NCBI GenBank assembly: GCA_007922225.1
Contig: ML680005.1
Location: forward strand, 1,283,867-1,347,866
Direction: 5' to 3'
Length of the DNA: 64,000 nucleotides
From: Emydura subglobosa
Lineage: Eukaryota > Chordata > Testudines > Chelidae
A model generated the notes under the pieces. It ran no database searches. It worked only from the letters and a program-made list of their open reading frames with translations, and was not told where the DNA came from. Positions 57,601-64,000 of the stretch are shown here, piece by piece. The translations under genes were made by a program, and so were the position numbers. How positions within the stretch are numbered: position 1 is the first letter of the stretch; each line of letters begins with the position of its first letter.

Positions 57601-60600
57601 GTGGCTGGCAGGCCTGGGCATCACGAAGGGGCAGCCAAGCCTGTCGCATAAGGGCGCTGAACAGCTGTCGGGGGGACAGCCACCAGGTGCCACCCACTCA
57701 GGTGAGATCGGAGCCGGGGCCCCGGAGCTGCCCAGAGCCCTGACCCCAGGGGGTCCCTGCCCCGCTGGGGAGGAGAGGGGCCCCATGGGCAGTGGCTGAG
57801 ACCGGCCAGCTCACTCCACGTGTGACTCATGCTATGCTGGGGCTCAGGCACATGGTGGGAGAAAGGTGGGACCACGCCCCCCCCCACCCCCACAACAGGC
57901 CGGACACCTCACCTGTGCAGTGGGGCAGGTTACACGCCCACTCCTGGAACGACTCCCCCGTGCAGTTGGCTCCTGCCCCACAGATCCGTGTGCGGGTTTT
58001 GGTGGCTGGGAACGCGGGGTCGGTGCAGGTTTTGGAGCAGGGGCTCCAGGGGGACCAGAGGCTGAAGGTCTCCTCGGAGCCTGCAGCGCAGGGGAAGGGG
58101 GGCAGCAGGGGTGAACTCCTTGCTCCTGGCCTCACCCCACTTCCAGACCCCACCCCGGAGAGGGGGAGCAGAGCAGCCCCATTACAGGGGGAAACTGAGG
58201 CACAGAGGGGCAGGGACTTACCCGAGAGAGCCAATGGCAGGGCTGGGGTAGAACCCAGGAGTCCTGGATCCCAGACCCCCCCCTGCTCTAACCACTAGAC
58301 CCCGCTGCCCTCCCAGAGCTGGCGATGGAGCCCGGGAGTCCTGGCTCCCAGCCCTGTGGCCTTGGGTACCACCGATGAGACGCAGGCTGCGGGCAAGGGG
58401 CAGGCGGCTTGTGTCCCCTTCCCCCCCTCTGCCTGGTCAGCGGCCGGGGCTGCGCCTCCCCCCATGTGTTCTCCCCGCCCTTGGGGAGCAGGGGGCAGCG
58501 GGCAAGGCTCCAGCTCCGAACCCCGTGTGGGTAACAGCCCGGCCCCCCTTCCCTCAGGAGCCCGGGGCCCTCACCTGGCATGCTGGGGATAGGCTCCGTC
58601 GTGGGACCAGTCGTCACTGGGGAGGGCAGAGGAAAGGCAGGAGGGTTACGACGTGCGGCTGCCAGGCCGGGCCGGCCCAGGGGAGCTCAGCCAGCAGCGC
58701 CTGCCCCTCAGCTCGCCAGCGCAGGCGGAGAAGGGTGGCAGGGGCCCGGCTCCCGGCTGGACGGACCCCTGGGGGGAGATGTCTGCAGGCAGGGGGCAGT
58801 GGCAGGGCCGGGGGGCTGGGGTGGCGCTCGCTGTGCTCTCCGGGGCAGGCCTGCCGCGGGTGCTGCGGCTCCCCTGGCCCGAGAGCCACTCACGCACCGG
58901 GTGGGGCCGCTCACGCTGCCGGGCCGGGATGCCCTCGCTGGAGCTGGCCCGTCCAGAGCCGGAGGCAGCGAGGGGTCAGCCGAGAAGGAGCGAACTGCGC
59001 TGGCACGGAGGGATAACCAGGGCAGGCCTGCCCGGCCCGTCTCGCCCACCCCGCGGGGAATCCGGGGCACAGGGGAGGGCAGGTTCGCAGAGCCTCGGGG
59101 CACCGGCTCACCTGGGCAGTCCGGTGTCTGGCAGTACTTGGTGTCAGCCCAGGGGCCCACGCAGTCCTTCCCCCCATTGGCAGGAGGGGGGCTGGTGCAG
59201 GCACGTGCCCTGGTCATGTGCCCCAGCCCCCCGCAGCTCACGGAGCAGGGCGTCCACGGGCTCCAGGAGGTGAAGCCGCCGTCCAGCGGGCAGAGGGTGA
59301 AGGAGCAGGTGAGCTGGCCGTGCTGGCAGGTGCTGCGAGGGGATGGCCGGGAGGGTCAGAACCGCCCCGGCACGGGCAGGAGGGGGGAGAGACCCAGGGG
59401 GGCGGCGAGACCGTCCCACAGACGCAGGCCCTGAGCATCGCCCGTGGGGGGGACGCGCTGGGTGCAGGGGCGGGGAGGCAGAGCAGCATGGAGCTGAAGC
59501 CAAGGGAGGGCGGTTCGGAGCAGGGCACGGGGCAGGGGGGCCTGACTCAGGATCAGGTCCGGACAGGCATCAGCGGGGCAGGGCGACGCAGAGCTCTGGC
59601 CCGGACCCGCTCTCTAGGGGCTGCCCCACATGCAGCGACTGGACCCTGGACCTTCACTGGACCAGTCCGACCCCGGGGAGATGGAGCTAGACTGGCATGG
59701 AGAGGGCGCAGCTCCCGGCGTAGCCCCCCTGTAAGTTCTCCTCTAAGCCAGCCGGGTTCTGGCAGCTCCCGCACCGGGCCTGCAGCACCCACGCAGCCCC
59801 CAGATGTGGCCGTCCCGTGGGAGAAGGAGGCACCCGCCCGGGGCCCATCCCCGGCTCCCGCTGGCCCATGGAGATTGTAAGGGAGGGCCGGGGTCCAGGC
59901 GGCGCCGTGGGATCAGGCTGGCCGTGCTGCCAGCCGTGGGGCGTGCTGCAGGGAGCCGCTGCCCTCCCAGCCCTGTGCGAGGTGAGTGGGGCTCCGCTCA
60001 GCCCCCCGCCCCGTCCCCCTGGCTCGGTGCGAACAACGGAGCTGGGTTTCCTTGCCCGGCTCTCAAACCAGCGCTGGGGGCAGACGCACCAGGAGCTGCA
60101 GGCGGAGTGGATGGTCTCCCGGGGCGGCACCTCCTGGCCCAGCGAGAGCCGGTGGCCCTGGGCGGTGAGGACGGCTGGGAGGGCGCTGGCGTTTGCCGAG
60201 TGGTTGCGGAGCAAATCCAGGGTCTCCTCGGTCAGCGGGCAGGGGCACTCCTGCAGGGGAGGCAGAAACCAGGCTCAGCGCCCCGGGGCCCGGGCCCCTC
60301 CGGCATGGGGAAGGCAGGGGCTGGCCTCTGCCCTGGCACAGGGAGCAAAGGCTGACGGCCGGACGGGCACCTGAGAGCAGCTGCGGCCAGCCAGGGCCTT
60401 TCCCCATGGGGCAGGGTGGCCGTGAGCCGTGGGGCAGGGGTGCTTTGCCATGAGGAGCTTTGTGGCTGGGGGCAGGGGCTGCGGCTCCCCTGATGCAGCG
60501 GCAGGACTTGGAGCTAGACGGGCCGTTGGCCTGGGGCACACGCAGCCGGGGCAGCCTCACCAGCCAGCAACAGTGACTGCCCCACGCAGCCCCCTCTGCA

Positions 60601-62816
60601 CAGCCCCCCACTCCTCCCCATGGAGCCCGGCCACACGCCACTCGCACAGCCCACATGTACCCCACAATGCACTGGGGCATGGTTGGCTCACACCCCCCCA
60701 CAATGCACGGGGGGTGGCTGGGCTGGCGGGACGTTCGCGGGGCGGCGCTGCCCGTGCCCCGCTGCAGAGCGAGGACCCCGCCCGTGGGCCGACCTGCAGG
60801 CAGGCTCCGCGGTGCTGGTAGGTGCCGGCCGGGCAGTGGCAGCCCTCCTCGCAGCCCTCGGAGAAGCAGTCCATCTGGCGGGCGAGGTGGGCGCAGCTGT
60901 AGGGGCAGCCCTCCTCCTGCAGGCACTCGCGGTACAGCCGCCCCGCCGGGCAGCCCACCTCTGCGGGGGGGCGACAGACAGGCCTCAGCGCCCCGGGGGC
61001 TGCCCCACGGGCCTGCCCCACAGCCGTCCTCCCCCTGCGCCAGGGGGTGCTGCAGAGCCAGCCCCGCCCCAGCCCCAGCCCTCCTCCCGCCCCAACCCTG
61101 CACCCGCAGCAGATGGAAACGGGGTGACCGGGGGGGCCTACGCACCAAGGCAGGGCGGGGGAGTCACTACCGGAGGACGCAGGGGGCAGTTACTCCCCAG
61201 GGGTGGGGCGGTTATTCCCAGAGGAGGGCACAGGGGCAGTTACTCCCCAGGGGAGGGGGCGGTTACTCCCCAGAAGGAGGCCGCAGGGGCAGTTGTTCCC
61301 CGGGGGGGGATCACTCACCGAGGCAGACCTGGGTGCGGCAGGTCTTGCTCTGCACGGCCAGCCCTGGGCAGTCTGGCTGGCGACAGCGGCGCGTGCGGAT
61401 CTGCTCCCCCCCGCCACAGGAGACGCTGCACGGGGCCCACGGGGACCAGTCGCTCCACGGCGCCTCCTCTGCGGGGGGCAGAGAGCAGACCCTGGGTACA
61501 ACGGCCCCCAACGCCAGCGCTGGCTCCCCCCTGCCCGTATGGCTCCCTGGCCATTCCCGGGGCGCGCCCTTGCCCCCCAGCAGAGCCTGGTCCGAGAGGG
61601 GAGCTCCTGGCGTCCCAGACACGTACAGCACCCGGCGCATTGGGCACCCGGCTCGGTCAGGGGCTGTGGGTGCCATGACCCCCGCTGCCCTGGAGAGCGG
61701 CTGGGATGTGCCCCACAGTCGTGCCCCCCCCACGGTGCTGGGGCATGGGGCTCAGCGCCCCCAGTGCATCCCCCCCTCCCCGGCAGGGCTCGGCCGTGCC
61801 CCCCGTGCCCTGCCCCTCACCTGGGCAGGGCGGCTCCCGCTGGCAGGCGCGCTGCTGCTGGCTGTCCCCGGCACAGCCCCGGCCCCCGTGCTGGGGGGCT
61901 GGGTTATCGCAGGCTCGGAAGCGGAACTGGGCCCCCTCCTGGCAGCCCGGGGGGCAGGAGGACCATGGCCCCCAGGCCCCCCAGCTGCCGTCCAGCTGGC
62001 AGGAGGGGTCGGCGCGGCACTGCAGGTGGCCATCGGTGCAGGTGCTGCGGGGAGGGGAGAGAGCGTTACTGCCCCAGGGGGCAGCCCCCCACCACGCAGC
62101 CAGAGAGGAGAGCCCCGCACAGCGGGGCCCAGGCCCCCCCTCCCCTCGGGCAATGCCCCAGGCCCCCCCAGGGCAGAGATCTCCAGCTCTGCGAACCCGC
62201 CCCCTCCTTGGGTCACGCAGCCGCCCTGCGCTAAGTGGGGCCCTGGCGATGGGGTTGGCCAGGGGGCACCTGCCCCCCGGCCCTGCACTCACCAGTTCTG
62301 GCAGGGCCCGTGCACCGTCTGCCCGGGCTGCAGGTGCTGCCACGGGACGGGGCCAGCCCAGGAGAGGGGTCGCTGCTCCGGAGCCCCTGCGGAGAGACGG
62401 GTGGGCACCTCACCCTCCTGGAGAACCACACATGCAGCCACCCACCCCCCACAGCCCCCTGCACCTTCCCTGCACCCCCCCGCCCCGTGCCCTCCCCACG
62501 CCCCGTCCCACAGCCCCCCCCCCACAAACGCTGCCCCCCGGCGCCCGGCTCACTCCCTGCCCCGGGAGGCTGCACGGCCCCTGGGCACCGGCCCCTCCAG
62601 CCCCCGGCCCGCACTCACCCAGCGAGCCGTTCGGGTGCCTGCAGCGGCACTGGGCCGGGCTCACGCACGCCCCGTCCTGGAGCAGCTGGCCGGCGGGGCA
62701 GCCGCAGGAGGGCTGGCACGAGGGGCTGTCCAGGCAGGCCGTGTCCGTCTGCAGGTCCTCGCAGGAGCGGGGGCAGGGCTTGCCGCAGGCAAAGGACACC
62801 TGCCCCCCGCCGCAGC
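42514..62816 (-). CDS. SSPO: SCO-spondin, 3' part (36 exons, 1,801 residues)
   Basis: Gene-level entry; the exons follow separately. SCO-spondin is a giant secreted glycoprotein of the subcommissural organ and floor plate that polymerises into Reissner's fibre in the cerebrospinal fluid. The visible C-terminal part has seven TIL domains (C-rich inhibitor-like), VWC-like CxxCxC segments and 15 thrombospondin type 1 repeats with WxxW motifs. It ends in a cystine knot, reading [15 protein letters not shown] and [10 protein letters not shown] near the C-terminus. This order and ending are characteristic of SSPO. All 36 donors and acceptors are GT/AG and all phases join, with no stop or frameshift. 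Introns are mostly 70-700 bp and GC rich. The N-terminal EMI, VWD, LDLRA and further TSP1 regions lie beyond 64000. Confidence 0.93.
43205..43335 (-). CDS. SSPO: SSPO exon: C-terminal cystine knot, first half
   Basis: 131 bp, phase 1/0. [16 protein letters not shown], then [11 protein letters not shown]: the CxGxC signature of CTCK. NIS sequon. Confidence 0.92.
43754..43814 (-). CDS. SSPO: SSPO exon: VWC end
   Basis: 61 bp, phase 0/1. [14 protein letters not shown], the classic CCPxC ending of a VWC domain. Confidence 0.87.
44169..44264 (-). CDS. SSPO: SSPO exon: VWC-like
   Basis: 96 bp, phase 0/0. [17 protein letters not shown] and PLSCLE. Confidence 0.87.
44733..44941 (-). CDS. SSPO: SSPO exon: TIL domain 7
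   Basis: 209 bp, phase 1/0. [21 protein letters not shown], sequons NCS and NSS, then [13 protein letters not shown]. Confidence 0.9.
45214..45378 (-). CDS. SSPO: SSPO exon: last TSP1 repeat
   Basis: 165 bp, phase 1/1. [19 protein letters not shown], closing CVLPDC. Confidence 0.92.
45414..45531. repeat. Minisatellite, about 30-bp unit x 4
   Basis: cagggcattcggggg starts each unit. Two adjacent units are identical over 30 bp. It lies about 35 bp from the acceptor of the last TSP1 exon, and on the minus strand each unit supplies a ggtgcag-like AG. Confidence 0.9.
45838..45884 (-). CDS. SSPO: SSPO exon: 47-bp VWC tail
   Basis: 47 bp, phase 2/1. Reads [15 protein letters not shown] after the split Cys. 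NCS sequon. Confidence 0.87.
45990..46105 (+). mobile_element. MIR-like SINE in SSPO intron
   Basis: ggggaaactgaggcaccgagagg, cagtggcagagctgggagagaacccag and gctctagacac in MIR order. Opposite to SSPO transcription. Confidence 0.75.
46383..46534 (-). CDS. SSPO: SSPO exon: TIL end and linker
   Basis: 152 bp, phase 0/2. [15 protein letters not shown], an NLS sequon, ends HQCNS before the split Cys codon. Confidence 0.88.
46570..46905. repeat. Minisatellite with donor-like units
   Basis: About ten imperfect units built on ccccgagaccgagc-ggggaaccc-acctg. On the minus strand several read CAGGTGGG, close to the real donor of the TIL exon at 47043 (CCAG/GTGGGT). Confidence 0.85.
47043..47173 (-). 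CDS. SSPO: SSPO exon: TIL domain 6
   Basis: 131 bp, phase 1/0. [19 protein letters not shown], then [11 protein letters not shown]. Confidence 0.9.
47537..47707 (-). CDS. SSPO: SSPO exon: TSP1 repeat
   Basis: 171 bp, phase 1/1. [20 protein letters not shown], closing CNTHNC with an NCT sequon. Confidence 0.91.
47941..48206. repeat. Minisatellite of duplicated splice-donor sequence
   Basis: At least nine 28-29-bp units of tggggctggcactca(c/g)... form 57-bp dimers. Alternate units carry CTCAC (GTGAG on the SSPO strand) at 47973, 48031, 48088, 48145 and 48202. The last is the real donor of the exon at 48207. Confidence 0.93.
48207..48409 (-). CDS. SSPO: SSPO exon: VWC tail plus TSP1
   Basis: 203 bp, phase 2/1. 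[15 protein letters not shown] fused to [14 protein letters not shown], closing CNRQPC. Its donor (48201-48206) is the last unit of a minisatellite that repeats the donor. Confidence 0.9.
49201..49339 (-). CDS. SSPO: SSPO exon: TIL end and linker
   Basis: 139 bp, phase 1/2. [20 protein letters not shown] sequon, ends ECHN before the split Cys codon. Confidence 0.88.
49440..49700. repeat. Minisatellite beside SSPO donor
   Basis: Imperfect repeats of gctgagtgagc(a/g)ccgtggg and cagatggggagggg. At its right end two cagggtacagccgtgggg units run up to the donor at 49702-49707, which shares GGTAC. Confidence 0.88.
49708..49824 (-). CDS. SSPO: SSPO exon: TIL domain 5
   Basis: 117 bp, phase 1/1. 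[18 protein letters not shown], then [15 protein letters not shown]. Confidence 0.88.
50218..50318. repeat. Minisatellite beside SSPO donor
   Basis: Three units of acgggcgtgggcgggcgg-type sequence with ctgcaccgggg spacers, ending within about 8 bp of the donor at 50321-50326. Confidence 0.85.
50327..50488 (-). CDS. SSPO: SSPO exon: TSP1 repeat
   Basis: 162 bp, phase 1/1. [19 protein letters not shown], then closing CNTAAC. Confidence 0.9.
50821..51102 (-). CDS. SSPO: SSPO exon: long, atypical TSP1 repeat
   Basis: 282 bp, phase 1/1, the longest exon here. Starts with a normal WSAWTPC but lacks the CSxTCG motif. A Leu/Gly-rich insertion of about 40 residues precedes YRYRVC, and it ends with CPDPHLC. 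Confidence 0.83.
51255..51400 (+). mobile_element. Interspersed repeat with GTGCCTCAGTTTCCC core
   Basis: tgtgatggagtgggc, an attttggatggg block and cgtgcctcagtttcccctctg. The same arrangement recurs at 63150 and partly at 40685 and 53590. Family unnamed by me. Confidence 0.55.
51872..51918 (-). CDS. SSPO: SSPO exon: 47-bp VWC tail
   Basis: 47 bp, phase 2/1. Reads [15 protein letters not shown] after the split Cys. Confidence 0.85.
52091..52215 (-). CDS. SSPO: SSPO exon: linker into VWC-like segment
   Basis: 125 bp, phase 0/2. [11 protein letters not shown], then a linker ending GCKE before the split Cys codon. Confidence 0.85.
52758..52888 (-). CDS. SSPO: SSPO exon: TIL domain 4
   Basis: 131 bp, phase 1/0. 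[21 protein letters not shown], then CMPGCYCPE. Confidence 0.88.
53171..53329 (-). CDS. SSPO: SSPO exon: divergent TSP1 repeat
   Basis: 159 bp, phase 1/1. [18 protein letters not shown]: the CSxTCG motif is replaced by CSCSF. Closing CDASQC. Confidence 0.87.
53425..53560 (-). mobile_element. MIR-like SINE in SSPO intron
   Basis: Reversed MIR landmarks: ctgactccgggcaggtcccatccc and ggcctgtgcctcagtttcccc. The core merges with the next repeat near 53590. Confidence 0.55.
54353..54523 (-). CDS. SSPO: SSPO exon: TSP1 repeat
   Basis: 171 bp, phase 1/1. [22 protein letters not shown], an NHS sequon and closing CYLRPC. Confidence 0.92.
54601..54771 (-). CDS. SSPO: SSPO exon: TSP1 repeat
   Basis: 171 bp, phase 1/1. 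[30 protein letters not shown] and CAARPC. Confidence 0.92.
54867..54913 (-). CDS. SSPO: SSPO exon: 47-bp VWC tail
   Basis: 47 bp, phase 2/1. Completes the split Cys and reads [14 protein letters not shown]. One of three equal-length mini-exons in this gene. Confidence 0.8.
55148..55300 (-). CDS. SSPO: SSPO exon: second half of TSP1 plus linker
   Basis: 153 bp, phase 2/2. Only the cysteine-bearing frame fits: [16 protein letters not shown] closes the TSP1, then a linker ending GECQQ before the split Cys codon. The only TSP1 here that is split by an intron. Confidence 0.83.
55405..55645 (-). CDS. SSPO: SSPO exon: VWC-like plus first half of TSP1
   Basis: 241 bp, phase 1/2. CVPPRHCDC, then [13 protein letters not shown] with no intron in the CxxC, then [19 protein letters not shown]. 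The donor cuts the TSP1 repeat after QTRF. Confidence 0.88.
55983..56114 (-). CDS. SSPO: SSPO exon: TIL domain 3
   Basis: 132 bp, phase 1/1. [22 protein letters not shown], then [10 protein letters not shown]. Confidence 0.88.
56589..56756 (-). CDS. SSPO: SSPO exon: TSP1 repeat
   Basis: 168 bp, phase 1/1. [29 protein letters not shown] and CNPRPC: a textbook TSP1 layout with WxxWxxW for C-mannosylation. Confidence 0.92.
57047..57256 (-). CDS. SSPO: SSPO exon: TSP1 repeat
   Basis: 210 bp, phase 1/1. An eight- to ten-residue Cys-containing lead-in, then [19 protein letters not shown] and closing CNLQAC. NCT sequon at the lead-in. Confidence 0.9.
57913..58080 (-). CDS. SSPO: SSPO exon: TSP1 repeat
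   Basis: 168 bp, phase 1/1. [16 protein letters not shown] with a short insertion after the CSxTC motif, then KTRTRIC and an NCT sequon. Confidence 0.9.
58165..58365 (+). mobile_element. MIR-like SINE in SSPO intron
   Basis: gggggaaactgaggcacagagggg, acttacccgagagagccaatggcaggg, agaacccaggagtcctgg and ctaaccactagacc. The tail block (gagcccgggagtcctggctcccag) is repeated once, a form common in turtle copies (recollection). Confidence 0.85.
58575..58616 (-). CDS. SSPO: SSPO exon: Thr/Pro linker
   Basis: 42 bp, phase 1/1. [13 protein letters not shown], a probable O-glycosylated spacer between TSP1 repeats. Small and symmetric, so skipping it would keep the frame. Supported by gt/ag sites and phase only. 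Confidence 0.65.
59112..59332 (-). CDS. SSPO: SSPO exon: VWC tail plus TSP1
   Basis: 221 bp, phase 2/1. [15 protein letters not shown] fused to TSP1 with [21 protein letters not shown] and closing CQTPDC. Confidence 0.9.
60090..60250 (-). CDS. SSPO: SSPO exon: glycosylated linker
   Basis: 161 bp, phase 0/2. ECPCPLTEE start, two N-glycosylation sequons (NHS, NAS), ends HSACSS before the split Cys codon. Confidence 0.82.
60794..60960 (-). CDS. SSPO: SSPO exon: TIL domain 2
   Basis: 167 bp, phase 1/0. TIL with [30 protein letters not shown] and a closing GACLQ. Confidence 0.88.
61167..61308. repeat. Minisatellite beside SSPO donor
   Basis: Five copies of ggggc(a/g)gtta(c/t)tccccag-like sequence with variable spacers. 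It ends about 5 bp before the donor complement at 61313-61318 of the TSP1 exon at 61319. Confidence 0.88.
61319..61468 (-). CDS. SSPO: SSPO exon: TSP1 repeat
   Basis: 150 bp, phase 1/1. Short canonical TSP1: [17 protein letters not shown], then RTRRC, with closing CRTQVC. A minisatellite abuts its donor. Confidence 0.9.
61821..62044 (-). CDS. SSPO: SSPO exon: VWC tail plus TSP1
   Basis: 224 bp, phase 2/1. [16 protein letters not shown] is fused without intron to a TSP1 repeat with [10 protein letters not shown]. The usual CSxTCG is altered to CPPGC. Confidence 0.88.
62293..62386 (-). CDS. SSPO: SSPO exon: linker into VWC-like segment
   Basis: 94 bp, phase 1/2. Carries the Q-rich linker ending GPCQN and the first two bases of the next Cys codon. 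The donor splits the CxxC motif. Confidence 0.82.
62619..62816 (-). CDS. SSPO: SSPO exon: TIL domain 1 of window
   Basis: 198 bp, phase 1/1. Cys-rich TIL with [15 protein letters not shown] and the closing [15 protein letters not shown]...QCRC, then an N-glycosylation site (NGS). Confidence 0.88.
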
Positions 62817-64000
62817 CTGCGGGCAGAGAGCTGGGGTCACCCCTCCCGCACCCCCTGCAGCGCCCGGCCCGTTCGCCCGCTCGGCCACCGCTGCTGGGGC
62901 AAACCCTGCCCCGAACCGTGGGGGGCAGGCAGTGACGGGCACCGGCCCACGCAGGGAGCGCCCCTGAGGCCAGGTGGGAGACGGGAGGAAATCACCGGCC
63001 ACTCTAGGGCAGCAGACGGGCGAGGGCGGCCGATGACGCTGGCTGGGCAGGCCGGGGGGGGGACAGCTGCCAGCTGGGTCTCCGCTGAGCAGGGCGCACC
63101 TGCAGCCAGGCTGCCAGAGCAGCATTTCCTGCCCCCAGCGTGGGTGTGTGACGAAGTGGAGGTATTTTGGGGGGTTTCTCTGGGTGCGGGGGGTGTGCCT
63201 CAGTTCCCCCCCCCCCATATGCTTCCTGTGTTTTTGGGGGATGGGCCCTGGGTGTGTGATCATTGCGGAGGCCACTGGAGGGCGGATGGGCCTGCCCCAG
63301 CCACACGTCCCCCGGCCAGACCCCTTTGTCCTCCTCAGTCAGCAGGGACAGGTGGGGCAGGTGGAGACCCAGAGGAGAGGCCACCTAGGCCGGGATGGAG
63401 ACAAAGGACTGGGGAGGGTCTGGGAGATGAGTCAGGGGGTGCCTTGGGGGTCAGTGCCCATGGGAGCCTGGCCAGGAGGGAGCCCCGAGAATGGGGCTCC
63501 CCAGGGGTCGCTGCTGTAACCCCTAGATACGCGGCTGGCAAAGTCCTTCTGCGCCGTGACCCGAGAACTAACAACCCCCGACTCCCGCGCTGGCTGGGAT
63601 CGTGCCTGACGGCAGGCGGGTGTCCAGCCCTTTGTGGGTGGAGGATTTCCCGGGGCCCATCCAGGGGGTCCTGTGGGGGGAGCTCAGGTGGAGCAGGGGG
63701 GCTGGACCCTGCGGGACCAGTGGAGAGGCTGCGGCGCGGGTGTGTGCAGACACGGGGGGAGGGGGGACAGACTCCGAGCACTAGCGTCTGGACTGGCCGC
63801 GCCCGAGGGGTCCCAGGCCTGAACCCTGTAGGACTCCGGCACCGGGCGGTGTCACAGCCACAGCTCGGGACGGCTGCCGGTGGCACCGTGAGCGCAGTGA
63901 CTTGTCCGGCTCCACATTGGCACCCAGCCTGCACCCGCCACCCGCTGCCCCGTGGGTCCCGCGGCCTCTGCCTCGGCCACCGCGTCAGCTCCCACACGCC
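62817..64000 (-). other. SSPO: SSPO intron running off the window
   Basis: Begins at the acceptor ctgcccgcag next to 62816. No further SSPO exon with Cys-rich content was found before the edge, so this intron exceeds 1.18 kb, longer than any other in the window. It contains the repeat listed at 63150. Confidence 0.6.
63150..63540 (+). mobile_element. Interspersed repeat with GTGCCTCAGTTCCC core
   Basis: tgtgacgaagtggaggtattttgg, gggtgtgcctcagttccccc and a purine-rich right part. It resembles 51255-51400. Ends approximate. Confidence 0.5.

Overview
The window reads as nuclear DNA of a sauropsid vertebrate, most likely a turtle. The repeats are CR1-type LINEs ending in the ATTCTATG-type octamer, MIR-like tRNA-derived SINEs, a short TAGGGTGACCAGA-ended DNA transposon and LTR remnants. 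The genes are split by introns, and there are no bacterial features. The species call is inference from repeat content.

Region 1 (about 1-38.9 kb) is a KRAB zinc-finger neighbourhood full of retroelements. A plus-strand gene supplies a KRAB-B-like exon (1321-1431) and an 11-finger C2H2 exon (1553-2934); its 5' exons are not found in the window. A minus-strand gene can be modelled over three exons. A short first coding exon lies in a CpG island (28323-28346). A canonical 127-bp KRAB-A exon lies at 22648-22774. The finger exon (17314-19109) holds 14 recognisable fingers plus two decayed ones that keep the 28-residue register. Their relatives survive as relics: a plus-strand finger pseudogene (30.4-30.8 kb) and a minus-strand KRAB-B-like remnant (32.3 kb). 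Between them lie a nearly complete but broken CR1 (3929-7281, with an esterase-like ORF1 relic), several CR1 fragments of different ages, and two direct LTR-like copies (33.56-33.86 and 38.77-38.94 kb).

Region 2 (about 42.5-62.8 kb, very GC rich, short introns) is the 3' part of SCO-spondin (SSPO) on the minus strand. I resolve 36 consecutive exons whose splice phases join without conflict into 1,801 residues plus the stop: seven TIL domains, VWC-like segments, 15 thrombospondin type 1 repeats and a C-terminal cystine knot. SSPO is a giant secreted glycoprotein of the subcommissural organ and the main component of Reissner's fibre. The 5' part lies beyond the right edge. The introns carry minisatellites, several of which sit directly against splice donors and repeat donor-like sequence.

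The pairing of KRAB-zinc-finger genes with SSPO matches the human 7q36.1 neighbourhood, so the layout is probably ancestral to amniotes. No RNA genes, CRISPR arrays or other protein-coding genes could be supported.
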